Below are positions 1 to 5,065 of a stretch of DNA of 5,065 nt, piece after piece. The position numbers and the translations under genes are program-made. The notes under the pieces were generated by a model. It saw only the letters and a list, made by a program, of their open reading frames with translations, was not told the DNA's origin and made no database searches. How positions within the stretch are numbered: the stretch's first letter is position 1; the number at the start of each line of letters is the position of its first letter. Location: the NCBI GenBank assembly GCA_003556865.1, contig PWQF01000313.1:1-5065 (forward strand). Reading direction: 5' to 3'. The stretch is from Elusimicrobiota bacterium (GTDB taxonomy: Bacteria > CG03 > SLGR01 > PWQF01).

Positions 1-797
1 ACCCCAACTTCATAGAGTATTTCTATGATGACTACACACCCGGAGTAACGCCGCTTGAGTCTACCCTTACAGGGCAGACCATAGCTCCCAGTGTATCGGT
101 AATGGGAAACGAGGATAACGAGCCCGAGCTTGCCGAGTCGTTTGAACTGGGGTACCGCGGAAATTTCTCGGAGAGACTTGAACTTCTTTCCAACCTCTTT
201 TTTATGAGGGTGGAGGATTTTACGGCTCTTGATATAGTCGGGTTCGGTCCCTGGTATACTCATCCTATGACAGGTGACATTATAATAAACCCGGCAACAG
301 GTCAGCCTATCCCGTCCCATGTATATATTGAGCATACTAATACGGGAAAAGCCGAGGCGGTTGGAGCAGAGGTGGGAGTGCGTTACCAGATTAATGACTG
401 GCTGGGAAGTTTTGCAAACTACACCTGGGTTAATTCGTACGAAACCGAAGCGGATATATCCGAGCGTCTTCTCTGCACTGCGACAAACAGGGCCAACGGC
501 GGGCTTGAATTCTCTTTTGAGAATGGTTTTGACGCAAATGTTCTTGTTCATTATGCTGATATAACAAAATGGCCCACCGAGTGGAACGATGCCTGGGCAA
601 CTGCAGATGCCGGCGGCACTGCCGATGCCTATACACTTGTAAATTTAGGCCTGGGTTATACAATGCCCGTAGGGGATAATTCCCTGAGGCTTTCCGTCTT
701 TGCATTTAATGTTTTTGACGAAGAGCACTCACAGTATCCGATAGAGAGCGCGCCTCTTACCAGAAAAATCACTGCTACGGCCAGCCTTAGTTTCTAA
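1..797 (+). CDS. TonB-dependent outer-membrane receptor, C-terminal part (5' end outside window)
   Basis: The reading frame is open from the left edge (first complete codon at 3) to TAA at 795-797, giving 264 visible residues. The gene starts upstream, and the plug domain and TonB box are not in view. The visible part is the last strands of the 22-stranded barrel. An 'N-x-PELAESFELGYRGNF' stretch (about residues 36-54) is the usual receptor signature ahead of an alternating strand and an 'FFMRVEDF' strand. It is followed by 'AEAVGAEVGVRY', a tyrosine-rich strand, a 'NGFDANVLVHY' strand and 'FAFNVFDEEHSQYP'. The chain ends in alternating residues with a terminal Phe, the expected signal for BAM-dependent barrel assembly. 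Members import siderophores, cobalamin, other metal complexes or glycans using TonB/ExbB/ExbD energy. Nothing visible identifies the substrate. A terminator follows, so this is the end of its transcription unit. The family call is firm; substrate is unknown. Confidence 0.93.
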   Translation, partial: PNFIEYFYDDYTPGVTPLESTLTGQTIAPSVSVMGNEDNEPELAESFELGYRGNFSERLELLSNLFFMRVEDFTALDIVGFGPWYTHPMTGDIIINPATGQPIPSHVYIEHTNTGKAEAVGAEVGVRYQINDWLGSFANYTWVNSYETEADISERLLCTATNRANGGLEFSFENGFDANVLVHYADITKWPTEWNDAWATADAGGTADAYTLVNLGLGYTMPVGDNSLRLSVFAFNVFDEEHSQYPIESAPLTRKITATASLSF

Positions 798-810
798 GGC
801 CTGAATGTTT

Positions 811-855
811 AGGGCGGGGACCTGCTGATAAGGCCGGTCCCCGCTCTTTCATTTT
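811..855 (+). terminator. Rho-independent terminator after the TonB-dependent receptor gene
   Basis: A perfect 9-bp GC-rich inverted repeat, GCGGGGACC (814-822) and GGTCCCCGC (836-844), flanks a 13-nt loop. The stem can extend outward by three more pairs including one G-U (811-813 with 845-847). A T-rich tail TCTTTCATTTT (845-855) follows. It starts 14 nt after the receptor stop codon and separates that unit from the RNase D gene. Confidence 0.88.
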
Positions 856-899
856 ACTCCCCTTTTTAAATTAATAACAAATTATCAAGGCAGCTTTAA

Positions 900-2045
900 A
901 TGGCCCCTCCCCTTTTTAATGACAGCTTTATTTTAATAAACAGTTCTCCCAACCTAAAAGAAGCTGTGGAATCGTTTATGAAAGAAGATATCATAGGGGT
1001 TGATACCGAGTCGGACAGTATGCATTCCTACCGGGAAAAAACCTGCCTCATACAGATCAGTACTTCCGGGAGGGATTATATAATAGATCCTCTTTCCATA
1101 GGAGATATATCCTGCCTTGGCAAACTCTTTAAATCCGAAAGGACGGAAAAGGTTTTTCACGCGGGGGAATATGACATTTTATGCCTGCACCGTGATTACA
1201 GTTTCTCTTTCAATAATCTTTTTGATACCATGATAGCGGCCAAAATACTGAAGGTTAAAAAAATAGGACTCTCAAATATTTTAAAAAATGAATTTAATGT
1301 TACACTTAAGAAAAAATACCAGAAAGCAGACTGGAGCCGCAGGCCACTACCGGAGGATATGCTTAATTATGCCCGCACGGATACCCGGTTTTTAATCCGG
1401 CTGCGCCACAGGTATAAAAAAGAACTTGTATCACGGGGTCTATTTCCCCTTGCCGCGGAGGATTTCCGTACACTTTCACGACCCCTCCCATTTAATCCTC
1501 TCAGCCTGGAAAATTCTTTCCACCGGGCAAAGAGAAAAGCTTCTCTTAACAGCAGGCAGAAGGGAATCCTCTGGAACCTTTTTCTTTTCAGGGATAAGGT
1601 GGCAAAAAAAAAGGACCGGCCCCACTTCAAGGTTTTTCCCGCTTCCCTTCTTTTAAATATGGCAGTTCTTATGCCCCGGGATAAAAAGAGGCTTAAAACC
1701 CTTAAATCAATGAGTAATTATAATATGAAAAAATATTCCGATACCTTTCTTAAGATAATAAATAAAAAGGGAGATTTAAGATACCCTAAAGAAAAAATAA
1801 GAAAATCAAAATCAGCGGATTACCGCCTGAAAATTGAGAAACTGAAAAAATGGAGGAGCAGCGAAGCTGCTGAAAGTTCCACGGCTTCAGAAGTTATTCT
1901 GCCCCGGCCGTTAATGGAAGAGATTGCAGAAAAATGGGCCGGGGGACGGAAAGAACTGAAAGATATAATGCTCCCCCGCTATCCCTTCAGGTTTAGTGCA
2001 TACGGTGAAAAAATAAAAAAGATTCTCTCCCGGGCCTGCACTTAA
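900..2045 (+). CDS. rnd: Ribonuclease D (3'-5' exoribonuclease, DEDDy type, two HRDC domains)
   Basis: This enzyme trims RNA 3' ends in the cytoplasm; family members act mainly in tRNA 3' maturation. All catalytic motifs are visible: Exo I 'VDTES' with D35 and E37, Exo II 'FHAGEYD' with H87 and D92, and Exo III 'YARTD' with Y157 and D161. The 'QKADWSRRPLPEDML' segment (141-155) before Exo III is diagnostic for RNase D. A first HRDC domain lies at about 215-290 and a second HRDC-like domain at about 308-378 ('LKKWR' to 'AYGEKIKKIL'). The length of 381 aa is close to that of E. coli RNase D, so the gene looks complete. The codon just before ATG 900 is an in-frame TAA (897-899), so no longer ATG version exists; a weak AAGG (887-890) sits 9 nt upstream. 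It has no evident functional link to the efflux genes downstream. An A9 run at 1604-1612 is an oddity described separately. No clear terminator follows it, so some read-through into the efflux operon is possible. Confidence 0.93.
   Translation: MAPPLFNDSFILINSSPNLKEAVESFMKEDIIGVDTESDSMHSYREKTCLIQISTSGRDYIIDPLSIGDISCLGKLFKSERTEKVFHAGEYDILCLHRDYSFSFNNLFDTMIAAKILKVKKIGLSNILKNEFNVTLKKKYQKADWSRRPLPEDMLNYARTDTRFLIRLRHRYKKELVSRGLFPLAAEDFRTLSRPLPFNPLSLENSFHRAKRKASLNSRQKGILWNLFLFRDKVAKKKDRPHFKVFPASLLLNMAVLMPRDKKRLKTLKSMSNYNMKKYSDTFLKIINKKGDLRYPKEKIRKSKSADYRLKIEKLKKWRSSEAAESSTASEVILPRPLMEEIAEKWAGGRKELKDIMLPRYPFRFSAYGEKIKKILSRACT
1604..1613 (+). other. A9-G homopolymer, possible -1 slippery site inside the RNase D gene
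   Basis: Nine A residues followed by G encode K236-K238. They contain the heptamer A AAA AAG in the correct codon phase (1607-1613), the same slippery heptamer used in E. coli dnaX. Purine-rich, SD-like sequence (AGGG 1590-1593, AAGGTGG 1596-1602) lies just upstream. A -1 shift would add 23 residues and stop at TAA 1682-1684, giving about 261 aa with the exonuclease domain but without either intact HRDC domain. No strong downstream stem-loop was seen, and Lys-Lys-Lys codons alone can produce such a run. Function is unproven. Confidence 0.25.
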
Positions 2046-2077
2046 TTTCTTCTTTCCGGTAATTAAAAGAAAAAAAA

Positions 2078-2105
2078 TTGACAAACTGTAATTTTAAAAT
2101 AAAAT
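2078..2105 (+). promoter_or_regulatory. Sigma70-type promoter of the tetR-tolC-adaptor-RND operon
   Basis: A perfect -35 TTGACA (2078-2083), a 16-bp spacer and a -10 TAAAAT (2100-2105, 5 of 6 matches to consensus) lie in the 60-bp gap after the RNase D gene. The expected start of transcription is near 2111-2113, inside the palindrome at 2107-2124. A second TAAAAT at 2095-2100 lies only 11 bp from the -35 and would fit that element poorly. This is the only strong promoter-like sequence seen in the window, and it is placed to drive the whole efflux operon. Confidence 0.72.
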
Positions 2106-2714
2106 ATGACTGACCGGTCAGTCAGTGAGGATGATATTATAAATAAAAAGAAAAAAATAATTAAGGCGGCCCGTAAGGTTTTTGCCCAAAACGGGTTTCA
2201 CGGTTCAAGTGTAGAGGAGATAGCCCGTGCAGCGGGTGTGGCAAAAGGTTCCCTTTATCTTTATTTCGAAAACAAGCAGCAGCTTTTTATCCAGGTGCTG
2301 CTTGATATATTGAACCGGACTGACCGGATTATAGGAAAGGCCGAAAAAATTAAAGGGGGGCTGTGGAAAAAAATTAAATATATATCTGAAAACGGTCTGG
2401 AATATTTTATGGATAATAAAGAATCATTTTTAATAATGCGAAGGGATGCACAGCTTAATTATACATCCGGTATAAAAGAATCCGGGGTAATTAAGGAAAT
2501 TATAAATAAGCGGGTGCACAGGCTGACTTCTCTTTTCAGGGAGGGAGCAAAAAGAGGCGAGACCGGGTCTGATTTTACACCCCGCCAGAGCGCTCTTTTT
2601 TTTCTTAATTTAATGGACGGAATGGTTTTAAGGATAATGGAGGGCTGGGAGGAGTATCCGGGAAAAAGCAGTGAAACGATGCTTAAGTTTTTTAAAAAGG
2701 GGCTTTTAGAGTAA
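2106..2714 (+). CDS. TetR/AcrR-family transcriptional repressor of the efflux operon
   Basis: The 202-aa protein has the standard TetR layout. The N-terminal helix-turn-helix covers about residues 15-62: 'IIKAARKVFAQNGF' is helix 1, and 'SSVEEIARAAGVAKGSLYLYF' is the helix 2-turn-helix 3 segment. The 'LYLYFENKQQLF' ending is highly typical. Residues 65-202 form a helical ligand-binding and dimerisation region, which in this family binds small molecules and releases DNA. As the first gene of a TolC-adaptor-RND operon, it is most likely the local repressor responding to a pump substrate. The start is uncertain. ATG 2106 has no Shine-Dalgarno sequence and directly abuts the -10 box, so the main transcript would begin inside the gene. 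Residues 1-10 (MTDRSVSEDD) are largely the translated operator, and the conserved domain would be intact if translation began at ATT 2136 (Ile11) behind GAGG 2127-2130. Its stop overlaps the next start by one base (TAATG). Confidence 0.93.
   Translation: MTDRSVSEDDIINKKKKIIKAARKVFAQNGFHGSSVEEIARAAGVAKGSLYLYFENKQQLFIQVLLDILNRTDRIIGKAEKIKGGLWKKIKYISENGLEYFMDNKESFLIMRRDAQLNYTSGIKESGVIKEIINKRVHRLTSLFREGAKRGETGSDFTPRQSALFFLNLMDGMVLRIMEGWEEYPGKSSETMLKFFKKGLLE
2107..2124 (+). promoter_or_regulatory. Perfect 18-bp palindrome, likely TetR-family operator (autoregulatory)
   Basis: TGACTGACCGGTCAGTCA reads identically on both strands with no mismatch. Each arm is a doubled TGAC/GTCA unit around a central CG, and a third, imperfect unit (GTGA, 2125-2128) extends the right side. 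It begins two bases after the -10 element and spans the predicted transcription start, so a bound repressor would block RNA polymerase. Size, symmetry and position next to a TetR gene are what is expected of a TetR-family operator. The assignment to the adjacent regulator is inference. It overlaps codons 1-7 of the regulator if ATG 2106 is used. Confidence 0.8.
2127..2138 (+). promoter_or_regulatory. Possible ribosome binding site with ATT start for the TetR gene
   Basis: GAGG at 2127-2130 lies 5 nt before the in-frame ATT codon 2136-2138 (Ile11) and 8 nt before ATA 2139-2141. A transcript from about 2112 would carry this site in a leader of about 24 nt. Between 2106 and the conserved helix 1 there is no in-frame ATG, GTG or TTG other than ATG 2106 itself. 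ATT starts are rare but known (infC in E. coli). This is an alternative, not a firm call. Confidence 0.3.
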
Positions 2715-4039
2715 TGAGAAAAATTTTATTTTTGGTTTCCGTATCTCTTTTTTTTAAGTTTCCTCTTTATTCATCTTCCCTTGAGCTGGAAGATTTTATA
2801 ACTTCCGCGCTGGAAAACAATTTTTCTTTGCGCCGGGCAGAAGAAAGAGTCCGGGCCGCCGCAGGGGCCAGGTCGGAGGCCCGGGGAAGATTTTTTCCTT
2901 CTTTTTCGGCATCTTTCCAGGGCAGATATACCGATACCGTGCCCGAGATGGATTTTGTTATGCCCGTGGCGGTTGATCCCGGCACCGGGCAATTTATATT
3001 TAAGGAATCCACCGTTGAAATGGGGCAGGAAGAGAGCTACAGCGCCCGGCTGCAGCTGCGCCAGCCACTTTTAACCTTCGGCCGTATAAGCGGAGGGTCT
3101 GCTCTCGCCGGGTTTGCTCATCAGATAGAGGAGCTGAATTATCAGGGGCGGAAAGATAAACTTAAAGGAGAAGTCAAGAAAAATTTTTACGCCTTTCTGC
3201 TGGCCAGGGAGATGGCGGAGATAGCCCAAAAACAGAAGAGTCTTATGCAGGAGAACCTTAAAACCACCCGGGCCCTATTCAAAGCCGGCAGGGTTTCAAA
3301 CCTGGATGTAAACCGGGTCCGCTCTCACCTTTTAATAGCCGAAGACGGCCTTGAAGAGGCTCTTAATGGCTTAAGGGATGCACGGGAATCCTTATTCAAT
3401 ATATCCGTTATAGAAGACAGAGGCCGGGAAATCAGGGGGGAGCTGGAATACAGGGAGTTTAATATCTCCCTGGAAGATATAATGGAGCAGGCCCTGCGGG
3501 AACGCAAGGAACCGGAGATGGCGGAACTCAATGTCAGGATAGCCCGAAGAGAGCAAAAAATGGAGCTGGCGCGGAACCTTCCCCGGGTATACGGGTTTGC
3601 CTCCTATAATTTTGACCGGCCCGACCAGGCGTTGCGCGATGAATGGGGCAGGTCCTGGGTGGTGGGGGGGATGATAGAGATTGATATTCCGCTTCTTTCG
3701 GTTCCGGGCCAGATGAAAAAGGTAAAAGCCCGCCTGAATAAAGCCGAGGCCGGCAAAAAAGATATCAGCCGGGGGGTAGAACTGCAGGTATCCGTCAGCC
3801 ACAGGTATGTTTCCCGCCTGGAAAAAAGGGTCTCCCTTATGGAGGAAAATCTGCAGATTACCTCTGAAAGCCTTAATACCGCCAGGCGGCAGTACGAGGG
3901 GGGCCGGATTAGCAATATAGAATTAAACCAGGCAATACTTGACTACACCTCGGCCCGGCGCGAGCATGCTTCCGCGCTCCACGATTTTCTGGCCGGTTTG
4001 GAGGATTTAAAACTTGCTGCGGGAGGAAGATTACCGTAA
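2714..4039 (+). CDS. TolC-family outer-membrane efflux protein (outer-membrane factor)
   Basis: This 441-aa protein should trimerise into the outer-membrane and periplasmic exit duct of the pump. Residues 1 to about 22 are a signal peptide (MRK, then a hydrophobic stretch to LYSSS) with no lipobox Cys, so it is not a lipoprotein. Mature sequence starts with the family-typical 'LELEDFITSALENNFSLRRAEERV'. The two homologous halves of the OEP fold are clear: the segment GRVSNLDVN (192-200) recurs as GRISNIELN (397-405), each inside a long, charged helix. 'LRQPLLTFGR' (115-124) is a classic first-half strand motif. Beta-strand regions lie at about 60-125 and 290-330. Length is within the usual range of about 420-490. 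ATG 2714 overlaps the TetR stop by one base, with AAGGGG (2697-2702) 11 nt upstream, so translation is probably coupled. The adaptor gene follows after 24 bp. The substrate is not shown. Confidence 0.94.
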   Translation: MRKILFLVSVSLFFKFPLYSSSLELEDFITSALENNFSLRRAEERVRAAAGARSEARGRFFPSFSASFQGRYTDTVPEMDFVMPVAVDPGTGQFIFKESTVEMGQEESYSARLQLRQPLLTFGRISGGSALAGFAHQIEELNYQGRKDKLKGEVKKNFYAFLLAREMAEIAQKQKSLMQENLKTTRALFKAGRVSNLDVNRVRSHLLIAEDGLEEALNGLRDARESLFNISVIEDRGREIRGELEYREFNISLEDIMEQALRERKEPEMAELNVRIARREQKMELARNLPRVYGFASYNFDRPDQALRDEWGRSWVVGGMIEIDIPLLSVPGQMKKVKARLNKAEAGKKDISRGVELQVSVSHRYVSRLEKRVSLMEENLQITSESLNTARRQYEGGRISNIELNQAILDYTSARREHASALHDFLAGLEDLKLAAGGRLP

Positions 4040-4045
4040 AGATAT

Positions 4046-4051
4046 AAGGAG
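4046..4051 (+). promoter_or_regulatory. Shine-Dalgarno sequence of the adaptor gene
   Basis: AAGGAG lies 12 nt before ATG 4064 in the 24-bp gap between the TolC-like and adaptor genes. It is the best Shine-Dalgarno match seen ahead of any gene here. The spacing is longer than usual, but no closer in-frame ATG, GTG or TTG exists, since GTG 4067 is even further downstream. Confidence 0.6.
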
Positions 4052-4063
4052 ATTAAGATATAT

Positions 4064-4957
4064 ATGGTGAAGAAAATAATTAAAACAGTTCTGGTCCTGC
4101 TGGCTGCCCTTGTTGCTTTTCAGCTGGTAAGGGTGCAGCTGAGGGAAGAGCCGGAGACCCCCGCCCACGAGGGGTTAAGCAGGGTCCGTCTGCAGGAAAT
4201 AGAATATAGGACCGTGACCCGGACCCATTCCTATACGGGACGCCTGAAGGGAATAAGGGAGGCAATGCTCTTTCCTTCGGTTCCGGGCGTAGTAAGGGAA
4301 AAACTTGTCCGCCCGGGAACTTTTGTGGAGGAAGAGGAAGGTGTTCTTCTTGTTGACCGGTTCGAAGAAGGGGCGGAGTTTGAATATTCACGGGTAAGGT
4401 CTCCCATAGGGGGAAGGGTTATGGAAATTATACCGGGCATAGGCGAGAGGGTAGGGCCGCAAAACCCGGTGGCAACTGTTGCCGATACAACTGTAATGGA
4501 GTCTACTCTTCATATACCCGAGGAGGAAGCGGTTCTGGTAAAAGAGGGGCAGCGTGCCTATGTGAGGGTAAAGGCCCTGGGTGATATGGTTTTTGCAGCT
4601 GAAGTATATGAAGTTGAACCTGCCCTGGACAGGGAGACGATGAGGAGAAAGGTTAAGATACGCATGGAAAACCCCGACCGGAAACTGAGGCCGTCAATGC
4701 TCTGCTCGGTAGAGCTGGAGGTAAAAGAAGTAAAAGAGGCAAAAGGCGTGCCTCTCAACTCTGTAATTGAAAGAGAAGGAGCGGAAGGCATATTTATAAT
4801 CGACCCCGACAACTATGCACGCTGGAGGCCGGTAAAGGTGAAGCTTCGCGGGGACAGGTATGCGGCGGTAGAGGGAGAGTTTGAAGCCGGGGAGAGGGTT
4901 GCCTTTGACGGCCACTACGGGCTGGTCCCGGACCGGGCGGTGGAAATAATTGACTGA
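4064..4957 (+). CDS. RND efflux periplasmic adaptor (HlyD/AcrA membrane fusion protein family), hairpin-less
   Basis: The 297-aa protein should bridge the RND permease and the TolC-like channel in the periplasm. Residues 4-23 form one hydrophobic N-terminal segment with no lipobox Cys, so it is probably anchored by an uncleaved helix. The first lipoyl half is at about 66-98 ('LFPSVPGVVREKLVRPGTFV'), and the second at about 109-142 ('VRSPIGGRVMEIIPGIGERV', ending 'VATVAD'). A beta-barrel domain covers about 143-225 ('LHIPEEEAVLVKEGQRAYVRV' through 'LRPSMLCSVELEV'), and a membrane-proximal domain covers 226-297 ('VPLNSVIEREG' onward). The two lipoyl halves are joined by only about 10 residues (99-108), where typical AcrA-like adaptors carry an alpha-helical hairpin of tens of residues; this accounts for the short length against about 370-400 aa. 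The frame is intact, so this looks like a real architecture rather than a frameshift. The permease gene follows after 12 bp. Confidence 0.92.
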   Translation: MVKKIIKTVLVLLAALVAFQLVRVQLREEPETPAHEGLSRVRLQEIEYRTVTRTHSYTGRLKGIREAMLFPSVPGVVREKLVRPGTFVEEEEGVLLVDRFEEGAEFEYSRVRSPIGGRVMEIIPGIGERVGPQNPVATVADTTVMESTLHIPEEEAVLVKEGQRAYVRVKALGDMVFAAEVYEVEPALDRETMRRKVKIRMENPDRKLRPSMLCSVELEVKEVKEAKGVPLNSVIEREGAEGIFIIDPDNYARWRPVKVKLRGDRYAAVEGEFEAGERVAFDGHYGLVPDRAVEIID

Positions 4958-4969
4958 TAAAACTGCTAA

Positions 4970-5065
4970 ATGAAATTACCAGACTTTTCAGTAAGAAAAC
5001 CGGTCACCATAACCATGTTCATCCTTATAGTGGTGGTCCTGGGAATTATCTCCCTTACCCGTATG
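4970..5065 (+). CDS. RND-family inner-membrane efflux permease, N-terminal 32 codons (cut by window end)
   Basis: ATG 4970 opens a frame that stays open to the right edge. It encodes MKLPDFSVRKPVTITMF followed by the hydrophobic ILIVVVLGIISL. This is the standard start of AcrB/HAE-type RND proteins: a short cytoplasmic 'P-x-FSVRKPVT' segment before transmembrane helix 1. Full-length members have roughly 1000 residues and use the proton gradient to export drugs, bile salts, lipids or metals, so about 97% of the gene lies outside the window. No clear Shine-Dalgarno sequence is present in the 12-bp gap after the adaptor stop, which suggests translational coupling. The context (TolC-like protein plus adaptor just upstream) strongly supports the call. 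Subfamily (drug or metal) cannot be decided from this fragment. Confidence 0.9.
   Translation, partial: MKLPDFSVRKPVTITMFILIVVVLGIISLTRM

Noticed and set aside
849..880. Possible promoter for RNase D (TAATAA at 872-877)
   Set aside because: The region is simply A/T-rich and no convincing -35 element lies at a suitable distance.
1426..1656. 76-codon open frame inside RNase D in the +1 frame
   Set aside because: It has no family-like sequence and is fully inside a well-supported gene. It is also not the frame reached by a -1 shift at the A9 run.
2041..2077. Possible terminator after RNase D (TTAATT 2042-2047 with AATTAA 2061-2066)
   Set aside because: The stem is only 6 bp and all A-T, and it is followed by an A-rich rather than T-rich tract, so it is not a credible intrinsic terminator.
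3392..3915. Long open frames on the minus strand opposite the TolC-like gene
   Set aside because: They lie antisense to a clearly coding gene, have no recognisable protein features or ribosome binding sites, and look like products of codon bias.
3287..3928. Internal repeat GRVSNLDVN / GRISNIELN in the TolC-like protein
   Set aside because: This is the expected ancient duplication of the two halves of the TolC/OEP fold, not a new repeat.
4951..4957. TGACTGA near the adaptor stop resembling an operator half-site
   Set aside because: It is only 7 bases with no symmetric partner and is placed over a stop codon, so chance is enough.

Overview
The window comes from a diderm (Gram-negative-type) bacterium. 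It encodes the C-terminal part of a TonB-dependent outer-membrane receptor and a TolC-type outer-membrane channel, both of which need an outer membrane. All genes lie on the + strand. Codon use is rich in AGG/AGA (Arg) and ATA (Ile), which argues against an enterobacterial source. The phylum cannot be fixed from this sequence alone.

Layout: (1) 1-797 is the 3' end of a TonB-dependent receptor gene, closed by a strong intrinsic terminator at about 811-855. (2) 900-2045 is a full-length ribonuclease D with a DEDD exonuclease domain and two HRDC-type domains. It appears unrelated in function to its neighbours. (3) From about 2078 to the right edge runs a drug-efflux-type operon: TetR-family regulator, TolC-family outer-membrane factor, HlyD/AcrA-type periplasmic adaptor, and the first 32 codons of an RND inner-membrane permease cut by the window end. 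Spacing inside the operon is tight: a 1-bp overlap, then 24 bp, then 12 bp.

The three transport genes should form a tripartite pump from inner membrane through periplasm to outside. The TetR protein most likely represses the whole unit, including itself. A perfect 18-bp palindrome (2107-2124) directly follows a sigma70-like promoter (TTGACA, 16 bp, TAAAAT) and would cover the transcription start.

Three points deserve a second look. The promoter/operator lies on top of the regulator's apparent ATG, so the true translation start is in doubt (leaderless, or a rare ATT start). The adaptor appears to lack the alpha-helical hairpin that normally docks on TolC. The RNase D gene has an A9-G run forming a dnaX-like slippery heptamer just inside the first HRDC domain. 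No mobile elements, CRISPR arrays, tRNAs or rRNAs were seen, and I did not find a clearly undescribed system: the module is a recognisable efflux operon with some unusual details.
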